64,000 nucleotides of DNA from Bacteroidales bacterium 52_46 (GCA_001915385.1 MNQK01000031.1:124001-188000); one strand, 5' to 3'; positions 1 to 7,326 are shown, counted from the stretch's first letter. Program-made: numbers and translations. Notes: generated from the letters alone by a model not told the origin.

Positions 1-53
1 TCGGGGGCGGCATCATCTGAGGATATGCCCGTGCCCATCAGTTCGGAATCCAT
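1..53 (-). CDS. N-terminus of an unidentified protein, cut by the window edge
   Basis: An ATG on the minus strand (complement of 51-53) sits one base past the TAA of the PASTA gene and stays open to the window edge, giving MDSELMGTGISSDDAAP. The tight spacing suggests translational coupling with the PASTA gene. In many Bacteroidetes the gene after the PASTA protein is an RluD-type 23S rRNA pseudouridine synthase with an acidic N-terminus; that assignment rests on gene order only, since 17 residues are too few to recognise a family. Confidence 0.45.
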   Translation of the reverse strand, partial: MDSELMGTGISSDDAAP

Positions 54-54
54 G

Positions 55-708
55 TTATTCCTCATATTCGAAACCTTCATCAAACATCGAGTCAATGAAT
101 TCGGCGTCAGCATCTTCCTGATACACACTGTCGTTGTAGAAATTATCGGGAACAGATACTGCGACCTTGATTACAATGCGCGCGGTGACGGGGATCTCCA
201 TGCCCGGTTTCAGTTCGAGGCCGTTGTAAGTGGCGCCGAGCACAAGGTCGTTCTGGTCGGACGAAACCTCGACAATCTCTATGTTTTCAAAACCGCGCGA
301 CTTGAAATTATTCATCGCCGACGCAAGCGGTCCGTCGATAAATTCAGGCACCTTTGCCTTTTTGGTCGTATAGCATACATATTGGAGATAGGCCGTGCCG
401 CCTCGTTTCACCATCGAATTTTCGCGCGGTATCTGACGTATTACAGTTCCGGGAGCCACCTCGTTGCTGTAGACCGAATCGAGCGATACCTCGAAATCGG
501 CATCACGCAGTATGCGCGTGGCAGCGCTGACATTAAGATTCTCCACCTGAGGCATTTCCACTTCATCGCCGTGGCGTGTCCAGTAGTTAAGGAATACAAC
601 CCCTATAAGCCACGCAAGCAGCGCGGCCACGACTATTATGGTGAGAAAATTCATCAACACAGGGTGGATGTGCCAAAAACGCACTATACCATTTTTATTT
701 TCTGACAT
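55..708 (-). CDS. PASTA-domain membrane protein
   Basis: A 217-aa protein with a short cytoplasmic N-terminus, one membrane segment at about residues 17-40 (MNFLTIIVVAALLAWLIGVV) and an extracytoplasmic remainder. Two or three PASTA-like units follow: each begins with a short VP/MP strand (EMPQVENLN, KVPEFIDGP) and contains the pattern of a small hydrophobic core followed by 'G(T)VIRQIP' or 'LELKPGMEIP', typical of beta-lactam/muropeptide-binding PASTA folds. The C-terminus is acidic. Unlike Firmicutes PASTA proteins it has no kinase or transpeptidase domain; such stand-alone PASTA proteins are common in Bacteroidetes, next to cell-wall genes and rluD. A role in sensing peptidoglycan is inference. 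The next gene starts 1 nt after its stop. Confidence 0.85.
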   Translation of the reverse strand: MSENKNGIVRFWHIHPVLMNFLTIIVVAALLAWLIGVVFLNYWTRHGDEVEMPQVENLNVSAATRILRDADFEVSLDSVYSNEVAPGTVIRQIPRENSMVKRGGTAYLQYVCYTTKKAKVPEFIDGPLASAMNNFKSRGFENIEIVEVSSDQNDLVLGATYNGLELKPGMEIPVTARIVIKVAVSVPDNFYNDSVYQEDADAEFIDSMFDEGFEYEE

Positions 709-845
709 ATCTTTTCAAGTTCATTATTTTTACAAAAGTACAACTTTTCCCCGATTAAACAGCAAAATCACATTGCAATTATATTCCGCCGGCGCATATA
801 AGTAACTGTTCACGCTTTTTTAAACATCTTTTATTATTGGGGGCA

Positions 846-875
846 TTGCTTTTTGACAACAAATTATTAACTTTG
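846..875 (+). promoter_or_regulatory. promoter of bamD operon
   Basis: A TAACTTTG -7 box at 868-875 with TTG at 846-848, spacing 19 nt, matching the Bacteroidetes sigma-ABfr consensus. The predicted start site is about 85 nt upstream of the bamD ATG. Confidence 0.6.
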
Positions 876-967
876 CAACTTGAACGGGCGGCAATCAGCG
901 CAACAGTCGCTCACGTTCCGGCTATGCCGCTCTTTTTAAAGAACATTATCCGACAAGTAATCTCAAC

Positions 968-1768
968 ATGCGTAAACTATTCATATTCTCACTTCTGGCT
1001 CTTGTGCTTGCTTCCTGCGGCGAATACCAGCGCGTGCAGAAAAGCACCGACCCAAATGTGAAATTCGACTACGCCAAGCGTGCATTTGAAGAAGGCCGCT
1101 ACGTTCAGGCATATACCCTGCTCAAGGACGTGGTCGCAGTATTCAAAGGATCGCAGAAAGCCGAGGAATCTCTCTACCTGCTCGGCCTCAGCCACTACGA
1201 GAACAAAGAATATCTCGACGCGGCAGCCTATTTCCAGAGCTACTACCAGCGCTATCCCAAAGGCACCTACACCGAGCTCGCCCGCTTCTATGCCGGATAT
1301 GCCTACTACCTCGATTCGCCCGAGCCGCAGCTCGACCAGTCGGGGACAATAAAGGCCATCGAGGAGCTTCAGGGATTTCTCGACTATTTCCCCCGCAGCG
1401 AACGCGTATCGATAGCCCAGAACGCCATATTCGAGCTTCAGGACAAACTCACGCTCAAGGAGCTGCAGAACGCACAGCTCTACTACAACCTCGGCAACTA
1501 TCTCGGCAACAACTACGACAGCGCAATCATCGTAGCCAAAAACGCCATCAAGGAATACCCCTATTCCAAGTACAAGGAGGAGCTTGAAATGCTGGTGCTC
1601 AAATCGCGCTATCAGATAGCATCCCAAAGTATCGAGGAAAAGAAAACCGACCGTTTCCGCGACGTCATCGACGAGTATTACAGCTTCATCAACAACTATC
1701 CCGACGGGCCGAACCGAGAGGAAGCCGACAACATCCTCCGAATCGCGCAGAAATACGTCAAGGATTAG
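968..1768 (+). CDS. bamD: Outer-membrane protein assembly factor BamD (YfiO-like lipoprotein)
   Basis: A 266-aa lipoprotein: signal peptide MRKLFIFSLLALVLASC with lipobox Cys17, then tandem TPR-like helices. Recognisable BamD stretches include the FDYAKRAFEEGRYVQAYTLL repeat, the LLGLSHYENKEYLDAAAYF repeat, the RYPKGTYTELARFYAGYAYY block and the C-terminal FINNYPDGPNREEAD segment. BamD is the essential lipoprotein partner of BamA in inserting beta-barrel proteins into the outer membrane, working on its periplasmic face. Length is normal for the Bacteroidetes form. The omega-like RNA polymerase subunit gene follows 70 nt downstream, the usual Bacteroidetes order. Confidence 0.95.
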   Translation: MRKLFIFSLLALVLASCGEYQRVQKSTDPNVKFDYAKRAFEEGRYVQAYTLLKDVVAVFKGSQKAEESLYLLGLSHYENKEYLDAAAYFQSYYQRYPKGTYTELARFYAGYAYYLDSPEPQLDQSGTIKAIEELQGFLDYFPRSERVSIAQNAIFELQDKLTLKELQNAQLYYNLGNYLGNNYDSAIIVAKNAIKEYPYSKYKEELEMLVLKSRYQIASQSIEEKKTDRFRDVIDEYYSFINNYPDGPNREEADNILRIAQKYVKD

Positions 1769-1837
1769 CCACCACGAGACATCAGCCGGCCGTCACGCCG
1801 GATAAATATAAAAAAACAGTAAAACACTATAAACAAA

Positions 1838-2173
1838 ATGGATTACAAAAAGACTAACGCCCCCATCAACACCGTGACCCGCGACATGATTGAGATGTCA
1901 AAGGACACCGGCAATGTCTACGAAACCGTGTGCATCATCGCCAAACGCGCCAATCAGATTGCCGGCGAAATCAAACACGACCTCGATAAGAAACTTCAGG
2001 AATTTGCACCCTGCAACGAGACCAACGAGGAAGTATCCGAAAACCGCGAGCAAGCCGAAGTATCTCGCTACTACGAAAAGCTCCCCAAGCCTACCCTCAT
2101 CGCAGCCCAGGAATACATCGAAGGTAAAATCCATTACCGCAACCCGGCCAAGGAAAAGCTCAATCTTGACTGA
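1838..2173 (+). CDS. rpoZ: RNA polymerase omega-subunit-like protein (RpoZ/Rpb6 family)
   Basis: A 111-aa protein beginning MDYKKTNAPINTVTRDM, with the conserved core 'GNVYETVCIIAKRANQIAGEIKHDLDKKL' that corresponds to the helix contacting the beta' subunit in omega/Rpb6, and a Bacteroidetes-type C-terminus (KPTLIAAQEYIEGKIHYRNP). Omega helps RNA polymerase assembly and stability. Its position directly after bamD is the standard Bacteroidetes arrangement and supports the call. It is probably cotranscribed with bamD; two hairpins follow at 2199-2219 and 2251-2302. Confidence 0.85.
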   Translation: MDYKKTNAPINTVTRDMIEMSKDTGNVYETVCIIAKRANQIAGEIKHDLDKKLQEFAPCNETNEEVSENREQAEVSRYYEKLPKPTLIAAQEYIEGKIHYRNPAKEKLNLD

Positions 2174-2198
2174 TAAGTATAACGCCCTCTGAATGTAG

Positions 2199-2219
2199 GG
2201 CTGTACCCTCGGTACAGCC
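2199..2219 (+). other. short perfect hairpin after rpoZ
   Basis: A 9-bp perfect stem (GGCTGTACC/GGTACAGCC) with a 3-nt loop, 25 nt after the rpoZ-like stop codon. No U-tract follows, so it is not a classical terminator; it may stabilise the 3' end of the transcript. Confidence 0.5.
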
Positions 2220-2250
2220 GCCGCGAAACATTCATCCCGAGCGACCCCAT

Positions 2251-2302
2251 AAACTACGCTATGCTCTACGACATATCAATCAAAGCATAGCGTAGTTTTG
2301 TT
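2251..2302 (+). terminator. rho-independent terminator
   Basis: A perfect 15-bp stem (2251-2265 with 2284-2298), 18-nt loop, followed by TTTTGTTATT. It ends the bamD-rpoZ unit and separates it from the DUF4251 gene. Confidence 0.75.
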
Positions 2303-2323
2303 ATTAACAAAAACTATTTAATC

Positions 2324-2872
2324 ATGAAACGCTATCTCATATCTCTCCTGACACTTTCCGCCCTGTTCGGAACATTCATCTCGACCAACAGCTGCAAGAC
2401 CGTCTCGCCCGAGGAATCTGCACGTCGCGCCTACAACGACTCGGTAGCCAACAACGTGGCCCAACTGCAGCTCAAATACCGCAAATTCGTCCTCACCGCC
2501 GACCAGATTACCATCAACCAGTCCCCCATCATCAACGTATCCGACAACACCAACTTCATCCTATCCGACTCGCTTACAGGTGTCGTTCAGGTGTCACCGC
2601 GTATGAGCGGAGGCCCAAACAGCCTCGGAGGATTCACTGTAAAAGGCGACATAACCAACTACGAAATGAAAACCGCCAAAAACGGCGACGTGACAGTCAC
2701 CTACCGCCTCTCCGCTCCCATAGGCTCGACCGACGTGCGCATCCTCCTCTACAAAGGAAGCAACAAAGCCCAAGCCACCATAACCCCCACCTTCAACCGT
2801 GGCCGTGCCACCCTCAACGGTGAAATAAAAGCCCTCGGCAACCAACAATACTTCGAAGGCCGCTCCTTCTGA
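2324..2872 (+). CDS. DUF4251-family secreted protein
   Basis: A 182-aa protein with a signal peptide ending near residue 25 (…FISTNSCKT; Cys24 may be a lipidated residue although the preceding residues fit the lipobox poorly). The mature part matches the layout of DUF4251 proteins: an N-terminal helix (SARRAYNDSVANNVAQLQLKY), then a run of beta strands including 'KFVLTADQITINQSP', 'GFTVKGDITNYEM' and 'NKAQATITPTFNRGRATLNGEI'. These proteins are Bacteroidetes-specific, usually periplasmic, and of unknown function. It stands alone after a terminator, with a dispersed repeat behind it. Confidence 0.75.
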   Translation: MKRYLISLLTLSALFGTFISTNSCKTVSPEESARRAYNDSVANNVAQLQLKYRKFVLTADQITINQSPIINVSDNTNFILSDSLTGVVQVSPRMSGGPNSLGGFTVKGDITNYEMKTAKNGDVTVTYRLSAPIGSTDVRILLYKGSNKAQATITPTFNRGRATLNGEIKALGNQQYFEGRSF

Positions 2873-2967
2873 ATCCTCCATCCCGTCAAACCGCACGCTT
2901 CCTGCAACTTTACTCATAAAAGATGTTGCTGAAGTCGACATTAAAGGGTGTAGCAAAGCCTCAAATT

Positions 2968-3139
2968 GTAGGGACGCGATTCAATGATGTTTACTTAGCT
3001 GAGTTGAGTGGGGCGGGGGCGTCTCGCCTCCGTGGAAACTTTCAGTGTATATAAGAATAATACCACGAGGGCGAGACGCCCTCGCCCCACTCTATGTTCC
3101 TTATGTTAACAACTTAATATCATTGAATCGCGTCCCTAC
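2968..3139. repeat. dispersed palindromic element, family A, copy 1
   Basis: This fills the gap between the DUF4251 gene and the epimerase. It starts GTAGGGACGCGATTCAATG and ends with the reverse complement (CATTGAATCGCGTCCCTAC). Inside is a second long inverted repeat built on GTGGGGCGGGGGCGTCTCGCC / GGGCGAGACGCCCTCGCCCCAC, with a spacer containing AACTTTCAG. Other copies or fragments lie near 22775, 31358, 44690, 55985 and 62760, always intergenic. Confidence 0.8.
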
Positions 3140-3227
3140 AATTTAGTTTGTATATTTTGAGTTTCGCAACATTCTCGAGTTATATTAGGGTTAAATATGC
3201 GCCAATGTGCATGTCCGCTGCGGCGAT

Positions 3228-4355
3228 TTAGAGCAGTCTCACTCCGATGCCGGGGGCGTCGGGGAGGGTGATTTTGCCGTCGGTTATTGTCATGCCGGTG
3301 AATCGGTCGTTGGTTATGAGGAGGTTGCCGTCGAGGTCGGCGAAATCGGCGAGCGGCGAGAGTTGCGCTGCCGCCGAGACTGCACATGATGTCTCGGTCA
3401 TGCAGCCGAGCATCACTTTCATGTCGAGCGCACGGGCGAGAACGGCCATCTTGTAGGCTTCATGCATGCCTGTGCTTTTCATCAGTTTGATATTTATGCC
3501 GTCGAACGCCTCCGAGATACGGCGCACATCGCCTATGCGCTGCAGCGACTCGTCGGCAATCAGCGGCAACGGCGAACGTTCACGCAGCCACGCCGTATCG
3601 TCATGCCTATCAATAGCCAACGGCTGCTCCACAAAGAGGCAATTGCGCTCCGCAAGCCAGTGACACATCTCCAGCGCCTTTTCGCGGTCGGTCCATCCCT
3701 GGTTGGCATCGACGCATATAGGCACATCGGTCATCGAACGGATTATCTCGACAGTCTCCTTGTCGTTGTCAAGCCCCATCTTCACCTTAAGCACACGATA
3801 CGGACTCGCTTCCTCCACTTTCTGACGCACTACTTCCTCTGTATCTATTCCGATAGTAAACGACGTGCACGGACATTTCTCACGGTCAAGCCCCCATATC
3901 CGATACCACGGCTGCCCCATTATTTTGCCGGCGAGGTCATGAAGGGCGATGTCAACCGCGGCCTTCGCAGCACGGTCGCCGGCACTCAGGCTGTCCATAT
4001 ATTCATGTATCTCCTCCATGGCGAAAGGCGACGGAAACCGGCTTAGGTCGAGCCTCGACAAGAATGCCGTAACCGACTCGACGCTCTCCCCCAGATACGG
4101 AGGCATGGACGCCTCGCCGTATCCCACCACTCCGTCATATTCAATCTCAACCTGCACGTCGGGCGTAGTGGTACGCTGATACTTGGCGAGATTGAACGCA
4201 TGCCTCAGCTGCAATTCATACGGGAAAAAGCGCATAGTCATGCGGCCTCCGCGGTTGACATACTTTGTCGGTTCGCCCCACGCCGAAAAACTTACAGGCA
4301 TCATCGAAGCGACAGCCCCGCACGCCGCAATACGCAAAAAGTCTCTCCTATTCAT
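3228..4355 (-). CDS. Tat-exported dipeptide epimerase (enolase superfamily)
   Basis: A 375-aa member of the mandelate-racemase/muconate-lactonizing group, closest in layout to L-Ala-D/L-Glu epimerases, which racemise one residue of dipeptides released from peptidoglycan. Visible signature residues are the KVK acid/base motif (Lys190, Lys192), metal ligands Asp216 (VDANQGW), Glu243 (FVEQP) and Asp268 (ADES), and Lys290 in INIKLMKS. The N-terminus MNRRDFLRIAACG is a twin-arginine signal, so the enzyme is probably folded with its Mg2+ in the cytoplasm and exported; cytoplasmic homologues lack this leader. The exact dipeptide specificity cannot be read from the sequence. It stands alone, flanked by repeat elements on both sides. 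Confidence 0.85.
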   Translation of the reverse strand: MNRRDFLRIAACGAVASMMPVSFSAWGEPTKYVNRGGRMTMRFFPYELQLRHAFNLAKYQRTTTPDVQVEIEYDGVVGYGEASMPPYLGESVESVTAFLSRLDLSRFPSPFAMEEIHEYMDSLSAGDRAAKAAVDIALHDLAGKIMGQPWYRIWGLDREKCPCTSFTIGIDTEEVVRQKVEEASPYRVLKVKMGLDNDKETVEIIRSMTDVPICVDANQGWTDREKALEMCHWLAERNCLFVEQPLAIDRHDDTAWLRERSPLPLIADESLQRIGDVRRISEAFDGINIKLMKSTGMHEAYKMAVLARALDMKVMLGCMTETSCAVSAAAQLSPLADFADLDGNLLITNDRFTGMTITDGKITLPDAPGIGVRLL

Positions 4356-4382
4356 ATTTCATTTTTTATTTTTCCATATTAA

Positions 4383-4502
4383 GGTGTATGTCCGCACGGC
4401 CTGTGCATCCGATAATCAACTGATAATCAACATGCGTTTTGCGGACGCACAGACCGTGCATCCCTACGTTGCCGAACGATATTTCGCATTTTTGCAACAG
4501 CA
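4383..4502. repeat. dispersed palindromic element, family B, copy 1
   Basis: Imperfect inverted repeat with arms around TCCGCACGGCCTGTGCATCC and GGACGCACAGACCGTGCATCC, and a centre carrying GATAATCAAC twice. The outer end ATTTTTGCAACAGCATCTT mirrors the GATGTTGCAGAA end of copy 2 (7137-7270). Confidence 0.7.
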
Positions 4503-4512
4503 TCTTATTTAA

Positions 4513-4851
4513 TTATTTTTTCCGATAATTGGCGTAATGTTTGCGACTCCCGGGATAATCCAAATCCTGCTCATGGGCGTAAGCCTCTCGTTCAAACGAA
4601 ATCGCCCTATAAGCTTTGTCGCAATCCCGCAGCCTTATCAGATGCCATAGCCATTCTCCAAGATACAGCAGATAAAAAGGCACGTAGAGCCATTCCAGCT
4701 GCTGCTGGCAATGTATCAGTTCATGATTCCTCACATAGCGGTCCACGTAACGGCGGTTGGCAGTAAACACCAGTCCGAATAGCGTTATTGCCGTAAATTT
4801 CCACTTGCGCGGTATCAGCCGTGTCTGTATAACCTTTGTTCCGATTGCCAT
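4513..4851 (-). CDS. small membrane-associated protein with HELIH zincin-like motif
   Basis: A 112-aa protein I cannot name. It has one hydrophobic segment near residues 20-30, then NHELIHCQQQLEW, a His-Glu-x-x-His zinc-site motif, a second hydrophobic stretch (LYVPFYLLYLGEWLWHLI) and a downstream FEREAYAHEQD, where a Glu could be the third ligand, as in gluzincins. It is far shorter than known M48/M56 peptidases, so it is either a minimal zincin-like fold or a non-catalytic relative. It sits between the epimerase and the initiator tRNA, transcribed away from the tRNA. Start ATG at 4851 has no clear ribosome-binding site, normal for this phylum. Confidence 0.7.
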   Translation of the reverse strand: MAIGTKVIQTRLIPRKWKFTAITLFGLVFTANRRYVDRYVRNHELIHCQQQLEWLYVPFYLLYLGEWLWHLIRLRDCDKAYRAISFEREAYAHEQDLDYPGSRKHYANYRKK

Positions 4852-4984
4852 TTAACTCCTGTTTTCTTAATCCAAATATAATGCTTTTTCTTTTCAATAT
4901 CCTATAATATCGGAGTCAAAATAGCCTGAATACACCACAAAAATTCAATATAATATTTTTTAACACAATTTTTCACCCGAAATA

Positions 4985-5015
4985 TTTGCAGAATCAAATA
5001 AAAGCCGTACCTTTG
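4985..5015 (+). promoter_or_regulatory. promoter of initiator tRNA
   Basis: TTTG at 4985-4988 and TACCTTTG at 5008-5015, spacing 19 nt: a near-perfect Bacteroidetes housekeeping promoter placing the transcript start a few bases before the tRNA. Confidence 0.75.
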
Positions 5016-5029
5016 CACACGTAAAACAT

Positions 5030-5104
<75 letters not shown>

Positions 5105-5142
5105 AAAAGAGATGAATTTTTCAATTCATCTCTTTTATTTTT
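5105..5142 (+). terminator. terminator of initiator tRNA
   Basis: A perfect 14-bp A/T-rich stem (5105-5118 with 5123-5136), 4-nt loop, ending in a T-rich tract. It starts immediately after the CCA end. Confidence 0.85.
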
Positions 5143-5237
5143 TATATTAAACTACACCCTACCAAGGCGTGATATATTGCCCCTAAGGAGCGATGTCGTG
5201 ATTCAACGACAGACGCCTACAATTAATCATTCTTCAC

Positions 5238-5792
5238 CTATCTGTCTAATATTAATGAATATTCGCCTTCGTATAATCTTGATATTTCATTTTCAATTTG
5301 GTTAACAGATATAACTCCAGTTTCTAACATTTTTTTATTAATCAGTAGGTATATTGAATTTTTTGAATCGTATCCCTGTACTAAAGTTTCTGAGCCAAAA
5401 ATTGAGAGCATCATACGCCTGTAAAAACGAAAACGCCTGTTTACTCCTTTTTGATTACTGTTTGAATCAATCAAATCTTCTGCTGCGACAAATCCAAAAG
5501 AAGCACAATTGTCCTTCTTAAAATATTCCAACATTATGTAAACGCAAGACATCACAATTGTACGAGGTTCATAATCATGAGTCAGAATTGAATATCGTTT
5601 TTTACTGTTTACTACACCCTTCCAGTAGAATTTCAGCCCAAGAAAATGATTTGAAAATTTTTCAACTTCCACAATATATCTTTTATTGCTTTTTGTTGAT
5701 TTAAAGCCCCATAAATCAACAATGCGAAGCGTAGACAAATCTTTGCTCCGCATTATGAAAAATGCTTTATAATGCTTTGTTAAACCGCTCAC
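5238..5792 (-). CDS. AT-rich hypothetical protein next to the tRNA
   Basis: A 184-aa protein I do not recognise. It has no signal peptide or membrane segment; it is basic and Lys/Asn/Tyr-rich, with a mixed alpha/beta look (RIVDLWGFK, YIVEVEKFSNHFLGLKFYWKG) and a C-terminal helix (VNQIENEISRLYEGEYSLIL). An alternative start is the internal Met14 (MRSKDLS). Base composition is much more AT-rich than its neighbours and it lies just downstream of the initiator tRNA, so recent acquisition is plausible. No integrase, attachment-site repeat or toxin/antitoxin partner is visible, and about 420 bp of AT-rich non-coding sequence follow to 6213. Confidence 0.6.
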   Translation of the reverse strand: MSGLTKHYKAFFIMRSKDLSTLRIVDLWGFKSTKSNKRYIVEVEKFSNHFLGLKFYWKGVVNSKKRYSILTHDYEPRTIVMSCVYIMLEYFKKDNCASFGFVAAEDLIDSNSNQKGVNRRFRFYRRMMLSIFGSETLVQGYDSKNSIYLLINKKMLETGVISVNQIENEISRLYEGEYSLILDR

Positions 5793-6079
5793 GGCAATAT
5801 ATATCCATAAGTGGGAATCCGATAAATATTACGTTCCTTTTCTGAAACCAAAGTTATATGAATCGTTTTGGCACATGATTTTCCTACGGAAGCCGATTGT
5901 TGCTTCCCGAAATTCTTAGCCGATGTATTCTTTAATGGTTTCATATTTTCCACAATTTATATTAAGACAACGCAAATATAAACATTTAAGTTTATTCCCA
6001 CAATTTTCTATTTAATAAAGATTTAAAATATCAGATATTTTTTTATAAAATATTTTTCTGAAAATTTTTGGCGAAAAAT

Positions 6080-6110
6080 TTGGTTTATATTATAAACTAC
6101 TTTATATTTG
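6080..6110 (+). promoter_or_regulatory. promoter with embedded operator (site 1) for the membrane protein/winged-helix operon
   Basis: TTG at 6080-6082 and TATATTTG at 6103-6110, spacing 20 nt. Between them lies the palindrome GTTTATA-T-TATAAAC (6083-6097), where a bound repressor would block RNA polymerase. The same sequence context recurs 85 nt downstream (site 2). The stretch 5793-6079 before it is AT-rich and otherwise shows nothing I can identify. Confidence 0.7.
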
Positions 6111-6114
6111 CATC

Positions 6115-6201
6115 ATGAAAACGAAAAGAGCAATTGAGCGCGCATGCTCTTTTATTTTTCTTATTTTGGTTTATGTCATAAACCGTTTTACAAATACATA
6201 A
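6115..6201 (+). CDS. possible 28-codon leader peptide
   Basis: An ATG just after the predicted transcription start opens a 28-codon frame beginning MKTKRAIERA and ending in NRFTNT. Within it AAAAGAGCA (6124-6132) pairs with TGCTCTTTT (6144-6152), followed by more T residues, so the leader could fold into a terminator-like hairpin. Whether the peptide is made is unknown; it may simply be the 5' untranslated region of the downstream operon. Confidence 0.25.
   Translation: MKTKRAIERACSFIFLILVYVINRFTNT
6168..6184 (+). promoter_or_regulatory. operator-like palindrome, site 2
   Basis: GGTTTAT-GTC-ATAAACC, a perfect 7-bp inverted repeat with 3-nt centre, embedded in a stretch similar over about 35 nt to site 1 (6079-6114). 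It lies 30 nt before the start codon of the first gene. Confidence 0.6.
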
Positions 6202-6213
6202 TTAATAATCATC

Positions 6214-6846
6214 ATGGAAGAAAAGAATCTCACTCCTCAGGAAAGCATGGCCGTAATATCGCAGATGATTGAGGCCACCAAACAACGCATCGCAATGCCC
6301 GACCTGCGCATATCGGTCATGTGGGCGGTACTGACAATCGCCACCGCTGCCGTCGTATTGATATTAAGTCTCATCACTCACAATCCCTGGGTAAATCTCG
6401 CATGGTTTGCAATCCCCGTCATAGGGATTCCCGCGAATATCGTTATGGGCAAACGCATCGAAAAGAATAAAGGCGTAAAGACTGCAATCGACCGGATAAG
6501 TGACGGAATATGGAAAACAGTCGGATTTATCGCAATTGCGCTTACCGTCATCTGCCTGGTGTTCGACCTTACGGGACATTCCGGCGCATGGCTTGCGATG
6601 TTCTACTACGCCTTCATCATCGTAGGATTCGGAGCCGCCATGCAGGGAATAGTATTGAAAGAACGCTCCTACATATTCGGCGGCACATTCTCCATCATAG
6701 CAGGATTCGTACTTATAGGACTTACATTATGCAGGATACCACTCCTGATGGTATGGGTAATTCCCCTCTACATGCTTTGCTTTCTGCTCATGTTTATAGT
6801 CCCGGCATTTGTAATACGCAAGAAACTCAACGACGAGCAACGATGA
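6214..6846 (+). CDS. six-helix integral membrane protein
   Basis: A 210-aa protein with a soluble N-terminus (MEEKNLTPQESMAVISQMIEATKQRIAM) and about six hydrophobic segments at residues 33-52, 58-72, 97-115, 122-140, 146-165 and 170-195, ending in a basic tail. I recognise no transport motif. The same kind of protein is frequently found in Bacteroidetes paired with a small HTH_34/MarR-like regulator, as here: the regulator start overlaps this stop by 4 nt (ATGA). It is likely induced when the partner leaves the operators upstream. Function is unknown; a membrane-stress or export-related role is speculation. Confidence 0.8.
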   Translation: MEEKNLTPQESMAVISQMIEATKQRIAMPDLRISVMWAVLTIATAAVVLILSLITHNPWVNLAWFAIPVIGIPANIVMGKRIEKNKGVKTAIDRISDGIWKTVGFIAIALTVICLVFDLTGHSGAWLAMFYYAFIIVGFGAAMQGIVLKERSYIFGGTFSIIAGFVLIGLTLCRIPLLMVWVIPLYMLCFLLMFIVPAFVIRKKLNDEQR

Positions 6847-7124
6847 AAGAACTGAATCCACTGCTCCACTCCCAGCTGAGACTTGCCGTCATGTCAATTC
6901 TGATGAACGTGGAAGAAGCCGATTTCGTCTATCTCCGCGAAAAAACCGAATCGACAGCGGGCAACCTCAGTGTGCAGCTCGACAAACTGTCGGCTGCGGG
7001 ATATATAACGGTCACCAAAGGGTTCGCCGGCAAAAAGACTCGTACCGTATGCCGTATTACTCCAGCAGGCCGCAATGCATTCGAGGAATACGTAGACACC
7101 CTGCGCCAGTACATAAAAATATAA
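6843..7124 (+). CDS. winged-helix transcriptional regulator (HTH_34/MarR-like)
   Basis: A 93-aa single-domain DNA-binding protein starting MKELNPLLHSQLRLAVMSIL. The winged helix is clear: recognition helix region 'ESTAGNLSVQLDKLSAAGYI', then the wing 'TVTKGFAGKKTRTVCRITPAG' and a closing helix 'RNAFEEYVDTLRQY'. It is a compact regulator lacking an effector domain, typically dimeric. The ATG overlaps the upstream membrane-protein stop (ATGA), so the two are translationally coupled. The pair of palindromes in the operon promoter (6083-6097 and 6168-6184) is the obvious candidate for autoregulation. Confidence 0.85.
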   Translation: MKELNPLLHSQLRLAVMSILMNVEEADFVYLREKTESTAGNLSVQLDKLSAAGYITVTKGFAGKKTRTVCRITPAGRNAFEEYVDTLRQYIKI

Positions 7125-7136
7125 TAATGACAAGAA

Positions 7137-7270
7137 GATGTTGCAGAACTTCCAATAGTAGGGACGCTCAGTCTGTGCGTCCGGGATGCGGACATTGATT
7201 ATCAACGCATTATCAGACGCACAGACCGTGCGTTCCTACTTTGTTTGCCAAAATTTCGCAGTTTTGTAAC
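7137..7270. repeat. dispersed palindromic element, family B, copy 2
   Basis: Outer ends GATGTTGCAGAA and TTTCGCAGTTTTGTAAC; inner arms GTAGGGACGCTCAGTCTGTGCG and CGCACAGACCGTGCGTTCCTAC; centre with GATTATC and its near-complement. It matches copy 1 (4383-4502) and the ends of the family D elements. Confidence 0.75.
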
Positions 7271-7318
7271 GACCTCAATTTATAGCGATAAAATCGGCAC
7301 GCGACAGCAAATATTTCG

Positions 7319-7326
7319 TAACTTTG
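7319..7326 (+). promoter_or_regulatory. -7 box of the MFS transporter gene
   Basis: TAACTTTG, exact consensus, 29 nt before the ATG at 7355. No convincing -33 element at the right distance. Confidence 0.5.

Noticed and set aside
837..1061. A 74-codon plus-strand frame overlapping the bamD start
   Set aside because: It covers the bamD promoter and signal peptide in another frame and shows no sign of being translated.
2594..2956. A 120-codon minus-strand frame opposite the DUF4251 gene
   Set aside because: Antisense shadow; Gly/Val-rich translation, ends in a repeat element.
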